Assembly: GCF_008297975.1 (NCBI RefSeq)
Contig: NZ_VLNY01000014.1
Span: 1 to 64,000, forward strand
Reading direction: 5' to 3'
Length of the DNA: 64,000 nucleotides
DNA from: Antrihabitans cavernicola
GTDB taxonomy: Bacteria > Actinomycetota > Actinomycetes > Mycobacteriales > Mycobacteriaceae
This document shows, in pieces, positions 24,782 to 32,690 of this stretch (the first letter of the stretch is position 1; each line of letters begins with the position of its first letter). The notes under the pieces are model-generated. The model did not search any database, had not been told where the DNA came from, and worked only from the letters and a program-made list of their open reading frames with translations. The translations under genes were made by a program, and so were the position numbers.

Positions 24782-27624
24782 CGGCGCCATTCCGCACCGT
24801 CGCGGGCGGCCGCATCGATCGCAGTATCGAGTACACGTTCACCTTCGACGGCGCGACCTACATCGGCCATCCCGGCGACACATTGGCCTCGGCCTTGCTG
24901 GCCCATGGCGTGCACCGGGTCACCTCCAGTGTCGATCTCGGCCGCCCTCGGGGGATTTCGGCCGCATGGGCGGAAGACACCGGCGGCCTGGTCCAGATCG
25001 ACGAGCCGTTTCCCGAACCCATGCTGCTCGCCACAACGGTGGAGTTGCACGATCGTCTGGTCGCCCGTGGGATTCCCGGCCGCGGCCGCCTAGCCGACAG
25101 GGCCGATACCGCACGCTACGACGCCACTCACGCGCATGCCGATCTACTCGTGATCGGTTCGGGCCCTGCGGGATTGAGCGCCGCTCTCACGGCAGCCCGA
25201 TCGGGTGCGCGCGTCGTCCTGATCGACGAACAGCGCGAGGCCGGCGGCGCGCTGCTCGGGAGCACGGACAGCATCGACGACACACCCGCCCTGGATTGGG
25301 TGCGCGCGGCGGTGGCCGAGTTGGCAATGTTCCCCGACGTCACGCACCTCCAGCGCACCACGGCGTTCGGACACTACGACGACGGCTTTGTCCTCGCTCT
25401 AGAACGCCGCACCGAGCACCTGGGCTTCGACGCACCGACGCACCTGGCGCGCCAGCGCGTCTGGCGAATTCGAGCGAAACATGTGCTGATCGCGACCGGG
25501 GCGCACGAGCGGCCGGTGGTCTTCGCCGACAACGATCGTCCGGGAATCATGTTGGCGCACAGTGCCCGAACGTTTCTGCATCGGTACGGTGTGCTGGTCG
25601 GGCGGCGGGCGGTGGTGTTCACCACGAACGACTCCGCGTACGACGCCGCCTTCGACCTCGCCGATGCGGGCGTCGACGTCGCAATGATTCTCGACGCCAG
25701 GACCACCGTACGATCACTGCTCGCGTCGGGGTGTGCGCAGCGCGATATCCCCCTGCGTACCGGCAACGCCGTCACCGGCACCGACGGCATTGAGCGCGTG
25801 ACCGCCGCCCGTGTCGCCGAACTGCACGACGGAATGCTCGGCGAGAGCACACCGATCGACTGCGATGTTGTCCTGGTCAGCGGCGGCTGGAATCCGGCCG
25901 TCCATCTCTACAGTCAGGTGCGTGGTCAATTGCGCTACGACGAGTCGCTGGGTGCCTTCGTGCCGGACTCCACACTCGACTGTGTTTCCGTTGCCGGCGC
26001 GTCCAATGGAATCCTCGACCTCGAGGGCTGTCTCGACGAAGGACGCCGCGCCAGCTCGGCTGCCTTGGGCATCGAATGCCACACGGATGCAACACCTTCG
26101 ACGCCATCGTCCCCGCCACTCGTGCTCTGGCGCGTTCCTGACGCGCCGGGCTGCGACGGCAGCACATCGTTCGTCGATATCCAACGCGATGCCACCGTCG
26201 CCGACCTGACCCGCGCGCTCGGTGCAGGCATGCGCTCGATGGAACATGTGAAGCGCTTCACCACCATCGGCACCGCCCACGATCAGGGCAAGACTTCCGG
26301 CATCATCGCTGTCGGGATCACCGCCGACTTACTGGACCTGCCGATCGATGCTGTCGGAACGACAACCTTCCGCCCGCCGTACACCCCCGTCGCGTTCGCC
26401 GCACTTGCCGGCCGCAATCGTGGCCGACTGTTCGACCCGGAACGCACTACCGCACTCCATGATCGGCATGTAAGCGCCGGAGCGGTGTTCGAAGACGTCG
26501 GCCAGTGGAAACGTCCTCGCTACTATCCCCGTTTCGGCGAGAACATGGAATCGGCGGTCCTGCGTGAATGCACGGCCGTTCGTGGCGGCGTCGGCATTCT
26601 CGACGGATCCACCCTCGGCAAGATCGATGTGCAAGGACGTGACGCTGCCGCATTCCTCGACCTGCTCTACACAAATCTGATGAGCAGCCTGAAGGTCGGC
26701 ATGGTCCGCTACGGCGTGATGTGCGGCGTCGACGGCATGGTGCTCGACGACGGCACCGTCATGCGCCTCGCCGAAGACCGATTCATCGTGTTCACCACGA
26801 CGGGCGGCGCGGCGAAGATCCTGGAATGGATGGAGGAATGGCTGCAGACCGAATGGCCGCACCTACGAGTGCGTCTCGCATCCGTCACCGAGCACTGGGC
26901 CACCTTCCCGGTTGCCGGGCCTCGATCGCGCGAGGTGATCGGATCTCTGTTTCCCGATGTCGATGTCAGTGCCGAGGCGTTTCCGTTCATGGCATGGCGT
27001 GACACCGAACTCGGCGGCGTGCCAGTGCGACTCGCCCGCATCAGCTTCTCCGGTGAACTCGCATTCGAGGTGAATGTCGGGTCTCACTACGCGCCTGCGG
27101 TGTGGGACCGACTGCTCGAAGCCGGTCGGACGTTCGACATAACGCCGTACGGCACCGAGACCATGCACGTGCTGCGCGCAGAGAAGGGCTATCCGATCGT
27201 CGGTCAGGACACCGACGGCACGGTGACACCGCACGATCTCGGAATGTCGTGGGCCGTGTCGAAGAAGAAGCCGGACTTCATCGGCAAGCGTTCTTTCGCG
27301 CGCGCATCGAATCAGGATCCGCTGCGCAAACACCTGGTGGGACTGCTCCCGGTCGACAGGCTGACAGTGCTGCCGGAGGGCTCGCAGATCGTGAACTTTG
27401 CCCGCGACGGCGTCCTCCCGCCGCCACCCGTTCCGATGCTGGGCCACGTCACGTCGAGCTACCGCAGCGCCGAGTTGGGAAGGCCGTTCGCACTGGCCCT
27501 GGTCGAGGGCGGACGCGACCGTATCGGCGAGACCGTGCACGTTCCGGTCGCCGGATCGCTTGTGCCGGTGGAGATCACCGGCTCGGTATTGGTAGACCCC
27601 GAAGGACGGCGCCGTGATGGCTGA
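24778..27624 (+). CDS. soxA: Sarcosine oxidase, alpha subunit
   Basis: This 948-residue subunit has an N-terminal 2Fe-2S-ferredoxin-like fold (residues ~20-110, FTFDGATYIGHPGDTLASAL), an NAD-binding Rossmann motif (LLVIGSGPAGLSAALTAARSG), and a C-terminal aminomethyltransferase (GcvT-like) domain from about residue 580 that binds tetrahydrofolate. The GTG start overlaps the soxD stop; a longer upstream reading is an overlap with soxB in another frame. The length matches known alpha subunits (about 960). Its end overlaps the soxG start by 8 bp. Confidence 0.9.
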   Translation: MTAPFRTVAGGRIDRSIEYTFTFDGATYIGHPGDTLASALLAHGVHRVTSSVDLGRPRGISAAWAEDTGGLVQIDEPFPEPMLLATTVELHDRLVARGIPGRGRLADRADTARYDATHAHADLLVIGSGPAGLSAALTAARSGARVVLIDEQREAGGALLGSTDSIDDTPALDWVRAAVAELAMFPDVTHLQRTTAFGHYDDGFVLALERRTEHLGFDAPTHLARQRVWRIRAKHVLIATGAHERPVVFADNDRPGIMLAHSARTFLHRYGVLVGRRAVVFTTNDSAYDAAFDLADAGVDVAMILDARTTVRSLLASGCAQRDIPLRTGNAVTGTDGIERVTAARVAELHDGMLGESTPIDCDVVLVSGGWNPAVHLYSQVRGQLRYDESLGAFVPDSTLDCVSVAGASNGILDLEGCLDEGRRASSAALGIECHTDATPSTPSSPPLVLWRVPDAPGCDGSTSFVDIQRDATVADLTRALGAGMRSMEHVKRFTTIGTAHDQGKTSGIIAVGITADLLDLPIDAVGTTTFRPPYTPVAFAALAGRNRGRLFDPERTTALHDRHVSAGAVFEDVGQWKRPRYYPRFGENMESAVLRECTAVRGGVGILDGSTLGKIDVQGRDAAAFLDLLYTNLMSSLKVGMVRYGVMCGVDGMVLDDGTVMRLAEDRFIVFTTTGGAAKILEWMEEWLQTEWPHLRVRLASVTEHWATFPVAGPRSREVIGSLFPDVDVSAEAFPFMAWRDTELGGVPVRLARISFSGELAFEVNVGSHYAPAVWDRLLEAGRTFDITPYGTETMHVLRAEKGYPIVGQDTDGTVTPHDLGMSWAVSKKKPDFIGKRSFARASNQDPLRKHLVGLLPVDRLTVLPEGSQIVNFARDGVLPPPPVPMLGHVTSSYRSAELGRPFALALVEGGRDRIGETVHVPVAGSLVPVEITGSVLVDPEGRRRDG

Positions 27625-28207
27625 CCTGTTGACACCGACCAGCCCACTGCAGTCGTTTGCCGCGCAGTTCGCCGCACTCGGACCGACGACCCACGTTGCC
27701 GAGGAACCGTTCGCGGCCATGGTGGTGATCCGCTTCGACCCGAGTGGACCGGCACTCGATGCGGTCGCCGACGTACTGGCCATCGCTCCCCCACTGCAGC
27801 CGTCGACTTGCCTTCATCGTGACGGCGTCACCGTCATCTGGCTCGGACCGGACGAATGGTTGGTCACCTCGACGTCGCACGATCCGGTCGCTCTCGAAGA
27901 GCAACTACGCGAAGTGTTGGCACCCCACGACGGTTCGGCGGTGGACGTCAGTGGCCAACGAACCACCGTGCGGCTGTCGGGACCGGATGCGCCGCGGATG
28001 CTCGCGGGCGGCTGCTCGATCGATCTGCACCCCAGGGCTTTCGGCGTGAATTCCGCGGTGCAGACCACCGTCGGTGTGGTCGGTGTGGTGCTGATCGCGC
28101 TCGGTGGCGACGACTTTCGCATCCTCGTCCGCTCGTCGTTCGCTCGACACTTCGCGGCGTGGCTGTTGGACGTAGCCGTCGAATATTCGGACAGGACCAC
28201 GCCGTGA
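27617..28207 (+). CDS. soxG: Sarcosine oxidase, gamma subunit
   Basis: This 196-residue protein matches the gamma subunit: GcvT-like beta-barrel features, with VIWLGPDEWLV and the DVSGQRTTVRLSGPDAPRML stretch characteristic of SoxG. Two adjacent starts (GTG 27614, ATG 27617) are possible; the ATG is used here. It overlaps soxA by 8 bp at the start and purU by 4 bp at the end. Confidence 0.88.
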   Translation: MADLLTPTSPLQSFAAQFAALGPTTHVAEEPFAAMVVIRFDPSGPALDAVADVLAIAPPLQPSTCLHRDGVTVIWLGPDEWLVTSTSHDPVALEEQLREVLAPHDGSAVDVSGQRTTVRLSGPDAPRMLAGGCSIDLHPRAFGVNSAVQTTVGVVGVVLIALGGDDFRILVRSSFARHFAAWLLDVAVEYSDRTTP

Positions 28208-29052
28208 CAACACATTTCACGCTCACCCTCACATGTACCGAGCGACCGGGGATCGTGCACGCGATCAGCACATTTCTGTTCGAGCACGGTTGCGACATCG
28301 TCGAGCACCAGCAGTTCGATGACGTCATGACCGGGTCCGTATTCATGCGAACCGCCTTCGTATCCGCCACCGACATCGACGTGACACTCCTCACAACCGA
28401 ATTCGGCAAGATCGCAAACGATTTCGGCACCACCTTCGCTCTGCAATCGGATCGACCGCAGCGCATCGTCGTCATGGTGTCGCGCCTGGGGCACTGTCTG
28501 AACGACTTGATCTTTCGGTGGCGCGCAGGCGGGCTCGGCGGCGACATCGTTGCCGTCGTGTCCAATCACCAGGATCTACGCCCGATGGCCGAAGCGGTCG
28601 GCTTGCCCTTCGTTCACATACCGGTCACACCGAACACCAAACACGAGGCAGAAAGGCGGCTACTGCGGCTTGTCGACGACTACCAGGCCGACCTGGTCGT
28701 CCTCGCTCGCTACATGCAGGTGCTCTCGAACGAGACCTGCGCAGCGCTGCATGCGAAGGCGATCAACATCCATCATTCGTTCCTGCCCGGTTTCAAGGGC
28801 GCGAAGCCCTACCACCAGGCCTACGACCGTGGCGTCAAATATGTCGGCGCCACAGCGCATTACGTCACACCGGACCTCGACGAAGGACCGATCATCGAGC
28901 AAGAGGTCATCCGGATCGATCACACCTACGATCCTCGTCGGCTCGCAACGGCAGGCAGCGATGCGGAGGCGTTGGCACTGTCGAGGGCAGTCCGCTGGCA
29001 CTGCGAACATCGAGTGCTGCTCAACGGTCACAGCACCGTCGTATTCAGATGA
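28204..29052 (+). CDS. purU: Formyltetrahydrofolate deformylase
   Basis: This 282-residue enzyme has an N-terminal ACT domain (about 1-85, LTCTERPGIVHAISTFLFE) and a formyltransferase-fold hydrolase domain with the catalytic region INIHHSFLPGFKGAKPYHQA and HYVTPDLDEGPIIEQ. It hydrolyses 10-formyl-tetrahydrofolate to formate and tetrahydrofolate. Placed at the end of the sarcosine oxidase operon with an overlapping GTG start, it recycles the folate loaded by sarcosine demethylation, a recurrent gene pairing. Its 3' end overlaps the convergent P450 gene by 8 bp. Confidence 0.92.
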   Translation: MTTHFTLTLTCTERPGIVHAISTFLFEHGCDIVEHQQFDDVMTGSVFMRTAFVSATDIDVTLLTTEFGKIANDFGTTFALQSDRPQRIVVMVSRLGHCLNDLIFRWRAGGLGGDIVAVVSNHQDLRPMAEAVGLPFVHIPVTPNTKHEAERRLLRLVDDYQADLVVLARYMQVLSNETCAALHAKAINIHHSFLPGFKGAKPYHQAYDRGVKYVGATAHYVTPDLDEGPIIEQEVIRIDHTYDPRRLATAGSDAEALALSRAVRWHCEHRVLLNGHSTVVFR

Positions 29053-30526
29053 CTGGGTGAATTACTCGGAGCCGTGAACTCCTAGGGCGGCGACGCAGCA
29101 CCATCGGCGCATCGTCGACCGGGAAAGGCATCGAGCTGAAGGCCCAAGGGATTTCGTAGTCTTGCGGCAGGCTCCATTCGTAGTGCCGCAGCATCGCGTC
29201 GAGTATGACTTTCACTTCCAGCGTTCCGAAATGCATACCGATGCATTTGTGGACGCCACCGCCGAACGGCACCCATGCATAGCGGTGCGACTTGTCCTCG
29301 TGACGTTCGGCCGAGAACCGATCGGGATCGAATCGCTCGGGGTCCGTCCAATATTCGGGCAGCAGCTGATTCACCCAGTGCAAGACGCTGACCGTCACAC
29401 CCGCCGGGATGTAGTGGCCGAGTATCTCGGTGTCCTTGACGGTCCGGCGCGCGAAGCCCGGGACCGGCGACACCAGCCGGACGGTCTCCTTGATCACCTC
29501 GTCGAGGACGGTCGCCGTCTCCAACGCCGCCATATCGAGCGGCGCGTCACCACGTGCCAGCGACTCGGCTCGTGCCTTCTTCTGCCACTCCGGGTGCTTG
29601 CCGAGGAAGTAGGCAGCCGCGGTCGCCGTCGTGGTCGACGTGTCGTGTGCCGCCATGATCAGGAAGATCATGTGGTTGATGACGTCGCGATCACTGAACT
29701 GCTCACCGTCTTCGTCGCGGGCATGGCACAGTGCCGAGAACATGTCGTTGTCCTGAGAAGCGCGCTTGGCGGGCAGCATGCGAAAGAAATAGTCCTCCAG
29801 CACCTTTCGGCCGCGCAAACCTGCCCGCCAGTGCCCGCCTGGGATCGGATATCGGACGAAGGCCATACCGCCATGCGTGCACGCGATGAACGCCTTGTTC
29901 AACGAGTCGCGCTCGATGCCTACCTCGGCATCCATGAAGATATCGGCGGCGATCTCCAGCGTCATGGTCTTGATCGTGGGGTATACGAGCAGTCGATGCT
30001 CCGTCGGCCATGCGGCGACGGACTTGTCGACCAAACCTGTCAGTTCGGCGAAGTAGCCCTCGAGGCGCGGCCGCGTGAATGCCTGCTGCATCAACCTGCG
30101 GTGAAACATGTGCTCGTCGAACTCGAGCAGCAACAATCCGCGATCGAAGAACGCGCCTATGTAGTAGTCCCAACCTTGGCCGAACGCCTTGTCTTTGTTG
30201 CTCAGCACGACCTGGGTGGCCTCGGGGCCGGAAACATAGACATTCGGCTGCCCCAACGGTCTGGACCAGGTCACCGGTCCGACGCGGCGATATTCTGCCA
30301 GCGCCTGCGCCGGTCCCCACCGCATCGCTTTCAACAGGTTGCCCACGAAGGGCAGCCCTCGATCACCGAGTACCGGCTTCAAGCCACTCCCGGGAGGAGG
30401 CGTCGCCAACTCGGCTTCGCGACGAGGCGTACGCGCGAGGACGCGGTCCAGCAGCTGTCGGCGCGGGATTCGGACAAGTTGCGAGTTCTCCGAAATTGCA
30501 CGTGCGGGGTACTCGGAAATCACCAC
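29045..30526 (-). CDS. Cytochrome P450, CYP136-like
   Basis: This 493-residue P450 has the heme loop FGGGVHKCIG with Cys428, the I-helix motif AHDTST (293-298, where AGxDT is usual) and ExxR in KETVR (347-350). Length and the divergent TetR neighbour match mycobacterial CYP136, a class with an eukaryote-like sequence; I could not compare alignments, so the subfamily is tentative. It needs electrons from a ferredoxin and reductase encoded elsewhere. Substrate unknown. The stop overlaps purU by 8 bp. Confidence 0.85.
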   Translation of the reverse strand: MVISEYPARAISENSQLVRIPRRQLLDRVLARTPRREAELATPPPGSGLKPVLGDRGLPFVGNLLKAMRWGPAQALAEYRRVGPVTWSRPLGQPNVYVSGPEATQVVLSNKDKAFGQGWDYYIGAFFDRGLLLLEFDEHMFHRRLMQQAFTRPRLEGYFAELTGLVDKSVAAWPTEHRLLVYPTIKTMTLEIAADIFMDAEVGIERDSLNKAFIACTHGGMAFVRYPIPGGHWRAGLRGRKVLEDYFFRMLPAKRASQDNDMFSALCHARDEDGEQFSDRDVINHMIFLIMAAHDTSTTTATAAAYFLGKHPEWQKKARAESLARGDAPLDMAALETATVLDEVIKETVRLVSPVPGFARRTVKDTEILGHYIPAGVTVSVLHWVNQLLPEYWTDPERFDPDRFSAERHEDKSHRYAWVPFGGGVHKCIGMHFGTLEVKVILDAMLRHYEWSLPQDYEIPWAFSSMPFPVDDAPMVLRRRPRSSRLRVIHPVI

Positions 30527-30570
30527 GTCAGACCTCGTTGTCTCTACGTCGATTCTCGGCTCGGTGCGCT

Positions 30571-30589
30571 AAAGTACGAGACGTACATT
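30571..30589. promoter_or_regulatory. TetR operator candidate in the P450/TetR divergent region
   Basis: AAAGTACGAGACGTACATT is an inverted repeat (GTACG-AGA-CGTAC core, 8 of 9 outer pairs match) centred between the divergent P450 and TetR starts. It would block both promoters when bound. Confidence 0.6.
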
Positions 30590-30607
30590 ACCCGCGAGGA
30601 GGTCGAC

Positions 30608-31351
30608 GTGACAAGAACCACTCCCGCGACCGCGCCGCGTCGCCGGGGGCGGCCACCGGGTCCGCCAGTCGATCCCGAAATACGTCGCGAAAACATTCTC
30701 GATGCGGCCGAACGCGTGATCGCACGAACCGGACCAGCCATCGCATTCGCGGACATCGCAACCGAAGCCGGGTTTGCCCGCACCGCCGTGTACGCCGTCT
30801 TTCCGGACAGGGACAGCCTGCTCAGCGCGCTGACGGTGCGGCACACCGATCGAATCATTGCCGTAGCCAACGACATCCTGGCGCGGCCACTCCCCCTTCG
30901 AGAGGTTTTTCGCGAGCTGGTCGAGATGATCTGCACGTTCGTTGCAGACAACCCCCAGCTGCATCCGGCCCTGATGCAAGGACTGCACGCACCGCAGAAT
31001 GGCGGGCACCGACCGCTGTTCACCCGTAACGCGGATTGGGCGACGGCGGTCTTCGAAGTGGTGCTGGACTCCGTCGGAGCCGACCGACGGAGTGCCCGCA
31101 CGTGGGCAGGCGCAACGGTCGGCGCCCTCCTGCTCGCCGCCGAAGATTGGTCCGCGGAACCGCGGGTGAGCAAGACCGAATTGGTCGATCAGCTCACCGC
31201 ATTCATCTGGCCCGCAATCGAATCCGTCGGCGGCGATGCACTCAGCGGTCCGCTGATTGCGTGTGTTTCCTTCCGGAATCCGGGAGGAAACACACGCGAT
31301 CAGCTTCCAGCTCAGGCAGCCGGAACCTTGTCGAGAAATCCCAATACCTGA
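30608..31351 (+). CDS. TetR-family transcriptional regulator
   Basis: This 247-residue regulator has an N-terminal basic arm (RRRGRPPGPP) and a TetR helix-turn-helix (residues ~30-75, AFADIATEAGFARTAVYAVF), with a variable C-terminal ligand domain. The GTG start follows GAGGAGG. It is divergent from the P450 and shares a palindromic operator with it, so it probably regulates it. The last ~30 residues include a sequence forced by an 18-bp hairpin (31259-31297) and overlap the convergent SnoaL gene, so the functional protein may end earlier or the tail may be unstructured. Confidence 0.82.
   Translation: MTRTTPATAPRRRGRPPGPPVDPEIRRENILDAAERVIARTGPAIAFADIATEAGFARTAVYAVFPDRDSLLSALTVRHTDRIIAVANDILARPLPLREVFRELVEMICTFVADNPQLHPALMQGLHAPQNGGHRPLFTRNADWATAVFEVVLDSVGADRRSARTWAGATVGALLLAAEDWSAEPRVSKTELVDQLTAFIWPAIESVGGDALSGPLIACVSFRNPGGNTRDQLPAQAAGTLSRNPNT
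31259..31297. terminator. Hairpin with 18-bp stem inside the TetR 3' end
   Basis: Arms GCGTGTGTTTCCT (31259-31271) and its exact complement (31285-31297) pair, continued inward by five more pairs (one G-T) and closed by a 3-base AAT loop. It is placed between two convergent genes and within the TetR reading frame. No long T-run follows, but the symmetry suits a two-way terminator. Confidence 0.6.
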
Positions 31352-31677
31352 GTCAGCTGACCGTCGCTGTTGGCCTCGACGACGTCGAACCCGACGATCG
31401 GTGCCTCGACACCGTCAGGGCCGAGCTCCCACTGGAACCTCGCCTGATCGTGGTGCGCATCGACTGCTCCGACGAGCCGAAACGTCAAGCCCGCGAACTG
31501 TTGTTGCACAGCACCGATGGTCGCGTCGATCTCGTCGCGTCCGCTGGCCGCTGCCATCGGGTCGACGTAACGCCCATCGGCAGCCCACAGGGTGTCGATT
31601 GCCTGCCGCCGCTTGACCGCGTCGGTCTCGTTCCACACCGCGATGTACTGTGCTGCAATCTGATCGAAGTCGCTCAT
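31312..31677 (-). CDS. SnoaL-like / NTF2-fold protein
   Basis: This 121-residue protein has the alpha+beta cone pattern of the SnoaL/NTF2 family (IAVWNETDAVKRRQAIDTLW, then ADGRYVDPMA, FRLVGAVDAHHDQARFQWEL). Such folds serve as small isomerases, hydrolases or binding proteins. It diverges from an HTH regulator with a palindrome between them, and converges on the TetR gene. Substrate unknown. Confidence 0.8.
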   Translation of the reverse strand: MSDFDQIAAQYIAVWNETDAVKRRQAIDTLWAADGRYVDPMAAASGRDEIDATIGAVQQQFAGLTFRLVGAVDAHHDQARFQWELGPDGVEAPIVGFDVVEANSDGQLTQVLGFLDKVPAA

Positions 31678-31756
31678 TGCTTTGCTCCTGTTCGTTGCTG
31701 TCCCGGTCCCGTCGACCGGCTCGAGATCAGCTTGCGGTGACGAGCGCCGCGCGTCG

Positions 31757-31773
31757 ATTACCCACGAGGTAAT
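31757..31773. promoter_or_regulatory. HTH operator candidate, 6-5-6 inverted repeat
   Basis: ATTACCCACGAGGTAAT is a perfect inverted repeat (ATTACC / GGTAAT, 5-bp spacer) between the divergent SnoaL-like and HTH genes, 36 bp before the latter. It probably serves both. Confidence 0.6.
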
Positions 31774-31809
31774 GGCGAGACCGCATGTGGCGCACTTACG
31801 CTCGTCGGC

Positions 31810-32592
31810 ATGACCGTTCTAGAAGAAGCTCCCCGCCACGTCGGCGTACTCCTTCGCCATTGGCGTGAGAGCAGACGGATGAGCCAGCTCGACCTGGCGA
31901 CGCGAACGGAGGTCTCGGCGCGGCATGTCAGCTTCGTCGAGACTGGGCGCTCCAAGCCGACCCGCTCGATGTTGCTGAAACTCAGTGAGCAGCTGGAGAT
32001 TCCACACCGCGAGCGCAACTCGCTACTGCTCGCCGGTGGGTTTGCACCCGCGTACCCCGAGCATCCGATCGACGCCTTCCCGATGGCCGCGGTCTCGGAC
32101 GCGATCGCAAAGATTCTGGATGCACAGCTGCCCTATCCCGCCATCGTGGTCGATCGGCACTGGAACATGATCGACGGAAACGCTGCCGTCGAGTTGCTGA
32201 CGGCCGGCTGCGCGCAGTACCTACTGGAACCCCCTGTCAACGTGCTCCGCCTCAGCCTGCATCCGGACGGCATGGCTCCGCGCATTCGCAACCTCGGTCA
32301 GTGGCGTGCACACGTGCTCGATCGGCTCACCCACCAGATCAACACGACGGGCGATCAGCAGCTCGTTGCACTCCATCGCGAACTCGGTAGTTATCCCGGT
32401 TCCGACGAGCCCGGCACACACGACACGCGTGCACTGGTCGTGCCGCTGACCCTCGCCGGTGCGACCGGTGATCTGTCGTTCTTCAGCACCACGACAGTCT
32501 TCGGGACCCCCCTCGACGTCACACTTGCCGAACTTGCGATCGAGTCCTTCTATCCCGCCGACGATCGGACAGCACGCGCGTTCGGCCGCTGA
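31810..32592 (+). CDS. MmyB-like helix-turn-helix regulator
   Basis: This 260-residue protein has an N-terminal XRE helix-turn-helix (residues 12-65, MSQLDLATRTEVSARHVSFV) and a C-terminal MmyB-type PAS-like ligand domain (AIVVDRHWNMIDGNAAVELL). This family typically controls a divergent small enzyme or dehydrogenase gene, here the SnoaL-like protein, through a palindrome in the shared promoter. The ligand is unknown; some members respond to fatty acids or aldehydes. Confidence 0.82.
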   Translation: MTVLEEAPRHVGVLLRHWRESRRMSQLDLATRTEVSARHVSFVETGRSKPTRSMLLKLSEQLEIPHRERNSLLLAGGFAPAYPEHPIDAFPMAAVSDAIAKILDAQLPYPAIVVDRHWNMIDGNAAVELLTAGCAQYLLEPPVNVLRLSLHPDGMAPRIRNLGQWRAHVLDRLTHQINTTGDQQLVALHRELGSYPGSDEPGTHDTRALVVPLTLAGATGDLSFFSTTTVFGTPLDVTLAELAIESFYPADDRTARAFGR

Positions 32593-32690
32593 ACCGGGAG
32601 GTTGCCGCGACGACCGCACCCGGGCCGACTACCGTTCGAGTCGTGATTCCCGCGTTGCGGGACGAGGAGACTTTGGAGGAGCGCGAACCT

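Noticed and set aside
29162-30607. Long plus-strand extension upstream of the TetR gene
   Set aside because: This part is antisense to the P450; the TetR domain starts at the GTG at 30608 behind a good ribosome-binding site.
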